The translations under genes were made by a program, and so were the position numbers. Of a DNA stretch of 64,000 nucleotides, positions 1 through 11,767 are shown in pieces (position 1 is the stretch's first letter; each line of letters starts with the position of its first letter). The notes beneath the pieces are model-generated. The model did no database searches. It saw only the letters and a program-made list of their open reading frames with translations, and was not told the origin of the DNA. Source of the stretch: Nelumbo lutea (taxonomy: Eukaryota; Streptophyta; Magnoliopsida; Proteales; Nelumbonaceae); assembly GCA_022828595.1 (NCBI GenBank), contig JAKGHH010000001.1:124880999-124944998 (forward strand), in the 5' to 3' direction.

Positions 1-799
1 CAATTTATATGTTGTCTGTGGGGTCTAGTATTTTGATTTATCTAGTCATAGTTGCATTTCTATAATTTTCATTTTTCCTAGTTCTAGTAGGAGTGCAGGA
101 CTGGCCACCCCTATGGTGTCTATATACCATATATAAAGTGCAAATGGGGATATGATGAACGAATAAGGTTGATTTGAGATTTTACAGCCATAAGTTCATC
201 AAAAGATATCCATTCAAATTCAGTGTTCTCAAAGGACTCACTGATTTAGGTGAGTTTTCCTTTAATTTATCAAAACCTGAAAATTTCCCATTTTGGCCAT
301 TTTTATCTTTTTGTGTCAAACTGTATCTGACCTCCCATATCTGAGCACCTTCATATATCCTTATCTTTTATCCCTCCAAATATCATTAAAAAAATTCCAC
401 CTAGAACCCTAGGTTCCATAGATTTTGAGCTTCCTCCCAGTCCCAAATTTTTTGTCCTTTTATGCCAAATGTACTCCAAACCTAACTAATCTTAGTCACC
501 CTCTACAATTATCCATTCTAACCCTATCTATGAATGTTCACGACAAAAGTTCCTATCTAGATCTATTGAAGTTTTTTCATCATCTTGGGATATGTTGTGT
601 TGGTGCCTTGAATTCTAGTTGTGATCCACTCCATGACCTGCTCCGAGTCAAGTTGAGAAAAAATCCGAAGGCAAAATTTCATAGTAAGCTATGGTGGAGA
701 AGAGGGCTTGGGCTGTTAGGCTCAAGCCTGTAGTCCAGCACTGACCACCACTGGGAGTGCGGGGGCTCCACCAGTAGTATGGACTCGACCCACTAGGCT
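1..799. other. 5' edge of window, no gene recognised
   Basis: AT-rich sequence with short open frames only. I see no recognisable domain and no credible splice pattern. It may be intergenic or part of the first intron of the PSK-simulator-like gene that follows. Confidence 0.4.
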
Positions 800-939
800 G
801 TTTCTTGTATACCTCATTGTATCTTGCACAGGAAACTATCTTGTATCTTAAGCACCAAGAAAAGAGAGTGTGGGAGTGTGTGAAACACAATGAGAGAGGG
901 TTCTTCGGGTGTATTGGGATATAGGGTTTGGTGAGAGAG

Positions 940-1110
940 GCTGTATACACTGTGAATGTAACCTCTACTGTTGATAGTGGATTTCTTCTCCTTTGATGCC
1001 TGTGGACATGGGCTATAAGACGAACCATTTCTTCTCCTTTTACACTGTGAGTGTAACCTCTACTGTTGATAGTGGATTTCTTCTCCTTGTCTTCTTTGTT
1101 GTTCCTCTTC
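940..1110 (+). mobile_element. Ty1/copia-like LTR fragment with internal duplication
   Basis: Two nearly identical copies of about 60 bp lie in tandem. Each contains GTAACCTCTACTGTTGATAG followed by TGGATTTCTTCTCC, and the first is followed by CCTGTGGACATGGGCTATA. Strings of this type are common in the 3' half of plant copia LTRs. No terminal TG/CA, target duplication, primer-binding site or gag-pol is visible, so this is a relic at most. The family name comes from recalled resemblance, not from a search. Confidence 0.35.
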
Positions 1111-1140
1111 TTTCTCCTGTTCCATTTGTTTATCTTGCTA

Positions 1141-2810
1141 TCTTGGATTGTTCAAGCCCTACAAACTTTGGTTCCTGGGTTTATATGGTTTTGGTACATC
1201 AGTTGGAACTTGGGAGCTGAAATTTGGTGTCTTACATGAGACTAGCACTGCAATTCCATATATTATTTGGGAACCACACAAGGTTTTGCACCCAAAAGTG
1301 GGAATCACAGTACAGGATAAACCCGTCCTAACCCACCTAAAATCATCTTATGGTTATTCAAGTCCTACATCACTTTTGCTACAATACCATCATGGGAATT
1401 ATGAATGATAGAGTTTTTCCTTTTACCCGAAATTAATTTTCAATGTTACAAGCCTTACCTTAGTGGATATCAGTAACAGTATTCTGATTGTTGACAAGGG
1501 AATTCTCTAATTGAAATGGAGGAAAGGAGAATCTGGATGGTTGTGTTAACCTTATTTTCAACTTGAGTTTACCTTCATCAAGTGCACCCTAGATTTTGGT
1601 TTTGTGATCAATAGGTGGATAGAAATAGAAATGAAATCAAATAGGTCCCGCATTGGATAATATAGAGCTAAATAATGGTCTAGATCAGTAATGCATATTG
1701 ACGCCATGTGACTTTATGTTACTTTTTTGTTGATTTATGTACACATGTTGCATATCTTTTGTTCTGGAATGGTATCAGCAGCAAAGGCTCAGTCCATCAA
1801 AATCTGCTGAGGATTACCCCCTAGCATACCTTTTTCTGCTAAAGCCCTTGTTAGAAGCTCTTCAACTATCAACAGTAATCAAATCACTTTTAAGCCTAGA
1901 TGCCAGGTTCTTAACCATCAAGTAGTAAATAAACCACTTGCATGCTTAGCTGATGGTCTATTCTTTGTAAAGTTGCCATGAAGTGTTATTTTACCATTAT
2001 ACTAATTCTGGATTTATTTGAAGTGGTCATTCATTACTGTGGGTTCAAACCATTTGGCAAAGCATGATAATTTATTGTGCTGAAGAAGACACCAATTGCT
2101 TTAATATATCATATTTCAGTCAAGACACAAGGAACATGGAACATTTGATTCTAATCATCTGATAGTTGAATGTAAGGGCCAAATTTTCCTGCATTACATA
2201 ATTATCCAATAATACTTTAACACAAGTATGAAAACAAGGTAAACATTATACTAGGAGATTCCAGCGCTCTTTGGGTAGAGCGTGGCAATATGATAGAAAT
2301 ATCATCTATAGATGTTGAAATACTTTCCATTCTTTAAGATTAGGTAAACAAAATGATTTGAAGTTAATTAAACATTGAAATATGCCTCAGTTCATTATTT
2401 AAGGTGGGGAGAATGGTATATATAGTCACACCAAAATGCCCTTGATAACATAATCTGCAATAGATACTGTTTTGGTAAAGTTCTTGATGTTGCAATTGCA
2501 ACAAAATGCTCATGCTTGTATAATTAGGACCATTCAAACACCAGATTCAATAAGGAGTATTTCTTTGGCATTTGGCTATAGACTATTGCTTCTCTGAAGT
2601 GTGTGGTGTTTGTGCAGTAGTAACATATACATGTTACATAGAACAAGAATAGATGATATGCTTTTGAAGTGTGTTTCATGATTTTTATCATGTTAGAAAA
2701 ATGAATATTTTATTGTCTTCGGAATACACGGTAATGGCTTGTTATCGAAATTCAATCTCTTTCTAGCATATGCACTTATGTAGGATAACCTTTGAGTTCA
2801 CTTATTGCAG
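1141..2810. other. Non-coding stretch upstream of first visible exon
   Basis: No exon could be recognised. Proteins of the PSK-simulator family have an N-terminal exon of roughly 100-150 residues that starts with an N-myristoylation-like Met-Gly-Gly. I looked for it here and did not find it. The stretch is best read as intron sequence, because it ends in a good acceptor (TTATTGCAG at 2802-2810). Confidence 0.45.
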
Positions 2811-3666
2811 GTGCCACAGGTGGGCTCAATTTTGGGAAGGGCTGGTATTGTTGGCCTAGAGAAGGCTGTGGATGTCCTAGATACACTTGGAAGTAGCATG
2901 TCAAATTTGAACCCCACAGGGGGATTTGTTTCTGGGATGGCTTCACGAAGGAATAAAATATCTATTCTAGCATTTGAAGTAGCTAATACAATTGTTAAAG
3001 GAGCCAATTTATTGAGATCTCTTTCTGGGGAAAATGTCAAGTTCTTGAAAAAGGAGATTTTATACTCAGAAGGAGTACAACAATTAGTATCTACAGATAT
3101 GGAAGAATTGCTGAGAATTGCTGCCACTGACAAAAGGTTTCTATAGACTTTAGTGTGATTTCAGTGCTTGATCTACATCTCAGATTTTCTTGTATTGTGT
3201 GCTTGCAGGGCTACTGTTCTAGGGCTGAATTGAGTTGTAAAAATTTATTATGAAATTATATGTTGAAAATCCTCCCTTAAAAAATCTGTGGGAAAAACCC
3301 ATTGACCTAAATACATCCTATATCAAAAGGGGAGAAACTGGATTGTTCTCCACAAAAATTTCTGGATGCTATAACCTAAAAACCTTTCAACAGAAACTAC
3401 TATTATCAGATGCTATTAATGAAAAAGAGAGTAAAAAAATAGGCACATGATTAGTCCATGACAAGGTACCCACAAATTTGCAATTTCCAAACCTTCTTGA
3501 TGGTCATCTATTAAATGTAATATCTTCTGAATATTAGGAAGATTGGACAAAAGATGCATCTGTCCCAATCAGTTTGGCCCAAAAGATTGTCATAAATGTT
3601 TGTGCTTAACTTCAAGGAGATTGATTTCTTTTCATCTTCCTGGATTTTTTTATGCACAGTGTCTCC

Positions 3667-3712
<46 letters not shown>

Positions 3713-6700
3713 AATTTCTTTTCTCACTTTTACAGGGAAGAGCTTGACATTTTCTCCAGAGAAGTAGTTAGATTTGGGGACCTTTGTAAAGATCCTCAAT
3801 GGCACAACTTAAGTCGTTATTTTCAAAAGTAAGGTAGATACTTTATAGTGCTTTAAAAGTCACATTTCATGTTTCTGGTATTTACTGACATAGCAAACAT
3901 ATTTCTTGAAATTCTTGTTTGATGTTTCAGATTGGATTCAGATATTACAACACACAGACAAAACAGAGAGGAGGTAGAAATTACAATGCAAGAACTTTCA
4001 ACCTTGGCTCAGCATACAGCTGTAAGTTATTATTATGGCCTTAGTGGATGATGATTCATTTGTGTGTGTTGCTTGACAATTTTCTTTGTTGGACACATAT
4101 CTTCTCATATAGTATAGTTTATTGAAATTTGCATTGATATTTGGACAGCCATTAACTTAACCTTTTGGAGATCCCCTTGCATGTACAAAATTTTATGCAT
4201 ACCTTATTATTGCAAACGATTTTCTATTCTGTGATTTAGATATGGTGGATATGTTTTCCTGGGAGTTGTTTATGTCATTTGTGTCCCCGTTCTGCAACTA
4301 TAAGTATAGCTCTCTTGACTTTATTTTATGTTTTTTTATATCTTTCAAATAGTCTCTGGTTTATGGAAGTGGTATTTAAGAGCCTTCTAAAACTATCACC
4401 TTTAGGTTCTGTTTGGTTTGAAAGAAAAGGTAGGAAAAGGAAGGGAAAGGTAGGGAAATCTGTACAGACCTTGTATAGGTTTCCCTACCTTTCCTTTCAA
4501 ACCAAAAACAGCCTTAAAGAAACTTTAGAAAAAGGGTTTTCTTAATTTGGTTACTGCAACAATAAAGGTGGGGTTCCTGCAGAATTTTTTTTCTTTCTCC
4601 TGCAGGTTTCTATATCAGTCTTTCAGATTTGTGTATATAATCATAGACTTGGTTCATTATGAGCATCATGGGCATTTGGCAACTTGGCCCCATTTGGTGT
4701 TGATTGAGTGATTCACAATAGCCTATAGGTAGTTATCCAGCCTACAGTATGCTGCACATTAATCAACATCCCAACACTCATCATGATGAAAAATTAAGTC
4801 TTTTTTGAGAATTTTCTAGATACTTACAAGAATGACACTTTGAACAATCCATTAGTTGGAAAATTCAATAAAGTTTGAGTAGAATCAAATGGTTCAAATT
4901 AATCCAATTACTCCTGCCTGAGGAAACTCCTTCGGAAATCCATATAAAATTGGCATGATCTACCAGTTAGGCATTTGGTTTCACTTGGAATTAGCTTATT
5001 GTCTTCACTTCTGAAAGTAAAACACAAACAAATTATTTTTCCTACATGCATGGGAAGGATATTTTTCTAGAATGAGAAGAGGAAACATAATATTCTAGTA
5101 TATTTATATAAGCATTTTGCATTGTACTGTTGTGTTTTATTCTTCTAAAGAGGATTTTCAATTTTTAGAAAATACCAACTTATTCAATCCTGTAACTTCT
5201 TGTTTAAAAATTCTCATTTGTCTGGGTGTCAAATGAGCTGGTCTTGTAACTTTAATTTGCTATGACAATGCTTTGTTTTTATCTATTTCAGATGGGAAAC
5301 TTTTGGTTGCTAAATTTGGTTATAAATGAAAGGTTTAATATTTAGAGAACACTTTTTTTTTAAGAGTTGGCTTCTTCAATTGTTGGAAAGTACTTGTTTT
5401 CCTGGTGTTCTTTTTAAGTCAGGAAATGGAACAAGTTATTTTATATTAGATGATTTTCAATGGTGTAGGGACATAATCATTAATGTGATACCTATTTAGG
5501 TTTTCCACATTTTTTATGACATTCCTTACAAGCTAATGGAATCATAACGTTTTTTTCATGATTATGCATAACTTCTATGTTTTTATCAGTTATGCCTTAA
5601 CTTCTATAGAAGTTAGTAACATTGTTCTGTTTTGAGGAGCTAACTCATTTTACACATGTAGGAATTGTACCATGAATTTCATGCATTGGACAGATTTGAA
5701 CAAGATTATCGGCGGAAGCTTGAGGAAGTAGACTCCTTACATCTTCCTCGAAGAGGTTAAAACACATTCAGTTATTTTTGATATCATAATTTCTCAAGAT
5801 GTGTATGAAAATTGCTGACTGGATATGGTGCTTATGAGTAATCAAGTTCTATTCGTTGAATAAAAGATCAAAATGTTTTGTGAAGGGATTCGCACACGTT
5901 TGCTATGATTTTCTTTAATTTAGAGTCAGTAGTATCAGAATAACTGCATAAGATTTGAGCATGTACCTACTTAATACCGAGCAAGACTTTAACTATTCTA
6001 CTAATAACTTCTTAGAGAAAAACAGCATGAACTTTCACTTTTTTTGTAGTAGTAGTAGTTTATCGTTATGAGAAAAAAAAAAGCATGTGAATTGGACTAG
6101 TGTTCCTTAGTAATTGGATACTTCATTTTATTATTGTCAAATCTAGAGGTGCCAAAGTATTACATTAGGGAATATGAAGGAGAAAAAATCCCATGCTTTT
6201 TTATTATTATTTTTTTGATGATGGGCGGAATAGGGTCTAGGAATGGAAATGGGGCAGGTTCCGGCCAGGGACCGTACTTCCCATCCCCGATCCCAACTAT
6301 GACACAAATCCCCATCCTCGACTAGTCGACCCCGATCCCTGTCAGGCATAAAAGTGACCCTCCATCCCCAATCCCTAAGGAGATGGGTTCCCTGTTGGGT
6401 ACCCAAAATCCCGAAATTTTTAATTAAAAGCTTTTTGGAAAATAGATTTATTTAAGATAAAGGAAAATTTAAAAAATATATAAATAATAATTTAAATATA
6501 TTTTGATATATAATATAAATAATATTATATGTATAATTTTAGTATATATAATCAGGGTCGGGGAAGCTAGGTACCCAACCAGGATAGGGAAAATTTCCAT
6601 CCCTAGTAGGGTCCTACTAATTTATGATATGGTGGCAGGCTTTGTGGGGTGAACAAGGGGCTGCGGGGGTGATTAGAGATGAAGAATATGGAGGGAAAAG

Positions 6701-9700
6701 CAAGTAGTTTCTTGTTGTGCACCAAAGGATGAGTAAGAAATTAGAAGAAAGAGGGGGAGAACAGGAAAGAGATAGATCACTTGGAAGAAGAAATAGAGGG
6801 GGGGTGGGGGTGGGAGAAAAACTTCTGGTAACAACTAGAAATCACTAAACCAATGACTCTAATTACAATGACTCTATCTAACTCTAATTACAACAACTAG
6901 AAATGACTCTTATTTTACTCTAAGTACAATAACTCTATTGATAGACTCAATTTGTTAACTTGGATGTCCCCTTTCAAACTCCAATTTGAACTAGGAAATT
7001 GACCCAACACAACTCCTATTACTTTTGAACTAAGACAAATCCATAACTAACCCATTAAGACACTTAATCAAGGTCTCCAATTCCTAAACAACTCTAACAA
7101 CACTTTCCTAATCCAACTAAAGCTACTTTGATTTAAAGACATCAGAAATTACTTAACAAAGTAAGCTGCAAGTTCACTAAAATAGTATTTTCAGAATAAC
7201 AAGAACTAAGTAGACCCCACTTTTAGTTTTCACCAATTCTTCTCCTGTAAATTTCCTTTAATATGAGAATGAGGCCAAAATCCTTTTTCAAACATTTCTT
7301 CCTTTTCTTCAAATCTGTTAGCTTCTTTTTGGGTTTTCAAAGAGGCTCAAACTGATCCAACCAAGTCCCTGCTGCTGCATCATTTTTTTTTTTTCTGGGA
7401 AGGGGAATGGTGGGCAGTCGGTTAGTACCTAGATAAATGTTGATACCTATATGGGTACTAGACACGCTTGGACATCCTTGCTGTTAAATGCTTGCTATAT
7501 GGTTACAATTATAAAAAAAAAAATGCAAGAAGAATCAAGAAACCAAAGAATGTATGTGTACTCTTCTCATGGTGTTCTTTTCGATCAAAGTGTTTACACC
7601 TTGCATGAGGAATACCGGTTTCTTATTAGTTCAAGGTTTTCATGTTCTTATAATGTGTTTGATTTCTTTTTCTGCTTCAATCATGCTAGTTTTAATTATG
7701 CTCATCCTTTTCATTCACTAGGTCAACCAAAAGCTATTTATTTATGGAATCCTTTTGCATATGGTATTGGGTATCCTCTTCATTCACTAGGTCAATTAAA
7801 AGGCCATTTGATTGTTTTTGTAGGAGAGAGTGTCATGATAATACAGGGTGAGCTCAAAGACCAAAGAAAGCTTGTGAGGAGCTTGAAAAAGAAATCTCTC
7901 TGGTCAAAAAATTTGGAAGAGGTATATGATATATGAACCAATTGTTGCCACTTATTGCAAAAGTACATTATAGTATTTTGAGAAATTTTCAAACAAACAT
8001 TCTCTGTGCATTTGTTATTTTCTTGGTAAGCTGTTTTCTGCTTCATACAAGCCCCTACTTATTATTAGAATATGGTGAAGAATTTCTTCAGAATTTTGCC
8101 ACTACTATATGGCATGTAATCTGGCAGGATGTAGTTTATGATAGTAAAAAAGTTAATCATTTCTTCTTCTAGGTCATGGAAAAGCAGGATGTAGTTTATG
8201 ATAGTAAAAAAGTTAATCATTTCTTCTTCTAGGTCATGGAAAAGCTTGTTGATATTGTCACCTTCATATATCAAGCGATAGTGGAGGCCTTTGGAAATAA
8301 AGGTACATACTTGTGAACAATTGATCATTCTTCCATACATGAATTTGATAAAATGCTAAAGCCATGTATGCTTTTATTCACTAATTTTCTTTTAATATTT
8401 ATAATTGCTGAATCCAAGATTATCATGCATCATATGTGTCTCATCATAGAGGTTTTTTCTTCTTGTCATGAAACCAGATTAGAGGAAACTGACATCAATC
8501 CAGCTTGGTTGATAATTGAATTGCCTATGTTTGAAGAGCCAGTTGGACCAATGTAATGTGCCTAGGTGGCTAGGTCATGCACTTTTTTGTAACCCAACCT
8601 ATGAACTTCCTAGGTTTTCTAATAATGTCTTACTATTTGGTTGGGTTTGTAGAAGTCCCATTTGTAGCTTCTTAAATCTAGGAGTAATCTCCATTACTGC
8701 AGTTCCAAAGAAGATTTCACTTCCTGTGGAAATACCTAATCCGTTATGAGATATGGCAGGAATAGGGGTGGATAGCAAGGATCCAATTCATAGCCCTCAA
8801 AGACTTGGCGCATCTGGTCTTGCATTACACTATGCGAGCATCATCAGTCAGACAGATAGTATTGTAAGTACAATAGCTTCTTATTCCAATATTTGGTGTA
8901 GTATGAGGGATGGCATCTATATGCATGCTAGTTATAACATGTACTGTAATAGCATTGTAAAAATTTAAGAGGTCTTGATAAGCAATGGAATTTTCTGCCC
9001 AAACTTTACATTCTCATATATATAGTTACTTGTCAAGGAAAAAAGAAATCCTATGTTACTTGACATGAAATCCTTTTGGAATGCAAACATTACAAGGTTT
9101 TGATAAGCATGGCATTTTCTGCCCAAACCTTACATTCTCATATTACTTGTCAAGGAAAAAAGAAAACTTACAATGACATATAGTTTTAATCTTACATTAA
9201 ATACACACACACACCGCTTAAATGCAGTGGTTTAAACATTAAAACCCAGCCTGAAGCTTGAACCATTCTCCCCTCCTGGTCAACGGGTCAGTGATTCGAC
9301 CATCTGTGTCAATGGGTCAATGTGTAATACCATCATAAAAGTTAAAAAAAAAAATCAATAAAATAATAAAAAAAATCTGGTAACCTGCTGAACATGTCAG
9401 GCAGTTCAATTGCCTAGGCCATGGGTTGTTGTGTAAGTCAATGGGTTTTTTGTAAAATAGTGGTTGGAGGCTGACCCAAATATGTATTGTGACTGGGTCA
9501 CCATTTGTGATGACCCAGTTACAATTTGTGGTGACCCAAACATGTATTGTGGCTGGGTCACTTAAACGTTCACAATTTGTGGTGCTCAAAATGAAACCTA
9601 ACTGGATTGCAACATTTGCAATGTCCCATCAAACTTTAGTATGTTTCAACTCTTTTCACATAAATACATTCAAGACATGGAAAGAATTCAAAATTTCATT

Positions 9701-11714
9701 TTACATGAAAACCTTTGCAAAATTATTGTGCATTCATGAGAGAGAGAGTTAATAGTTTTGTTACAAAATATTGAAATATGTTTAACATATTACATAATAC
9801 AATAACTGTGTGATGCATTAATTCCTTGTAACAAAAGCTGGCTACTTGTTTCTGTTGCATGCACTACTCTGGATTTGGTTTATTTTACTTACAAAAATAG
9901 AAAAAAGGCCATTACCCAATTTTGGTCTCAGCTATTTGGGGTCTTGGGAGGGTTGAGACTGGATACGGTCTGAAACTTTGGCAGTCTTTTGCACAAAGTG
10001 GTCCCTCTTAGACTTGAACCCATGTTCTCACACTTACCAGCCAGACATTTTACCATTACACCAAGCAATGACGCCTATTAAAAAATAGAAGAAGACATGT
10101 AGTATAAAAAATTTTGAGGAACAAAATAAAGCCAACCAATTTATTCTTGGTTGGCCTAAAAGAAAACAAGGCCATTATCCAGTGTTAGTCCTAGCTCTCT
10201 GGAGTCTTGGGAGGGGTGGACTGGATATGGACTTAATTTTTGGCATTTCAGTTGGCCACAAACAAGATATTGGTCCTGTGGAGGTTTGTGCTTTTGCAGT
10301 TTGTTTGGGCTTGTGGAAAGAGAGAAACATGAGGATCTTTGTTGGGAGTTCCATTGACCAGTTGAATGATGGGGAATTGATAAAATGAAATGTTAGGTAT
10401 TGGTTATATCAATTCTTTGTTCTTGTCTAATATTTTATTTTTCTGTTTTCTGACTTTATAAAATACTATATGTCTTGAAAAACATGCTGACCTCAACAAT
10501 AAGACTAATTCTGCATTGCTTCTGTAAAGTTGTCATTTTTATTGTAAGTATTTACATGATTAAGTGATTAGTTGAATGGTTTCCATGAAAAGCTGAAGGT
10601 TTCCTGTTAGTGTTTTAATTAATTTCTTGCATGGAAATGTGTTCTTAGGTTGCACGGCCAAGTGCTCTTCCTCCTAATGTGAGGGATACGTTATATCATG
10701 CATTACCAACTGGTGTTAAGACAGCTCTGCGTTCCCGATTGCAATCATTTAATGAGAAGGAAGAGGTATGCTGCATCTAGACAGTCTTTACCTCCCACAA
10801 ACTAGTTGCTCTTATTTTCATATTTATTGCATATGCATATGATCTTCTGATTCCAGATGCATGTACACATGAGCATCATGCAATGTATTGTACAAATTTC
10901 CTTCCCTGGAGAGAAAAGAAATTGTACCTTGACGTATACCTAGTAGTGCTAAATTTTATTTACTGATATCTCTCCATCCAAGTAATACTGATCATTGAAC
11001 TTGAATCAAGAATTTTCTACTTAATATTAATGGAAATTGAGGATCTCTCTCCATGGAAATTGTACCTTGACGTATACCTAGTAGTGCTAAATTTTATTTA
11101 CTGATATCTCTCCATCCAAGTAATACTGATCGTTGAACTTGAATCAAGATTTTTCTACTTAATATTAATGGAAATTGAGGATCTCTCTCTCATGTGTTCT
11201 CCATTTTCATATTTATCTGCTGTAATACGTATGCTTGCAGTTCACGATTCCCCAGATCAAGGCTGAAATGGAGAAGACCCTGAAGTGGCTTGTACCTCTA
11301 GCATCAAATACAACCAGGTGTGTCAATCAAGTGTTCTTTTCATATATCATCTACATGGCCACGCTTTGCATATGATATCTTCTGGGGTCTTGGAGGGGTG
11401 GACTCTGGACTAGCTACAGACCTAATCTTTTGGCATTTTTAACCTGAAGTGCATAGTCGCTCTCAAACCTGTGTTCTCTCGCTTGCACAAGTTCTCATTT
11501 TATGAACTGCTTCTTATGATTGCTTTCTTTTTGATTATGAATATTGGCATTAGGATGTATTATAATTCATGATCATTGTTTTTTGTCTTGTCCTAACATC
11601 CTTTACCGTTCTGTTCATTTTCTGTTTTTGGTTTTATGGCAATTGGAAACAGAGCACATCAAGGTTTTGGCTGGGTTGGAGAATGGGCAAACACTGGGTC
11701 AGTCAAGGCTTCCA

Positions 11715-11767
<53 letters not shown>

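Noticed and set aside
1737..1925. TGGTATCAGCAGC as a copia primer-binding site
   Set aside because: Only partly matches the usual TGGTATCAGAGC, lies about 600 bp from the LTR-like scrap, and no gag follows.
1..2810. N-terminal exon of the PSI-like gene
   Set aside because: No Met-Gly-Gly start with basic/serine-rich sequence and an in-phase donor was found, so I leave the gene 5'-partial.
3543..3832. Leu/Ser-rich open frames across the CT microsatellite
   Set aside because: Low-complexity translation of (CT)n. Only the short part after the acceptor at 3735 is coding.
7451..7936. Open frame of 161 codons upstream of PSI-like exon 5
   Set aside because: Only its last third is the real exon (7824-7921). 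The rest is intron sequence that happens to be open and has no family resemblance.
10021..10075. tRNA gene-like sequence on the minus strand
   Set aside because: A and B boxes are present, but no cloverleaf can be completed, and the region is the head of a SINE with its own target duplication.
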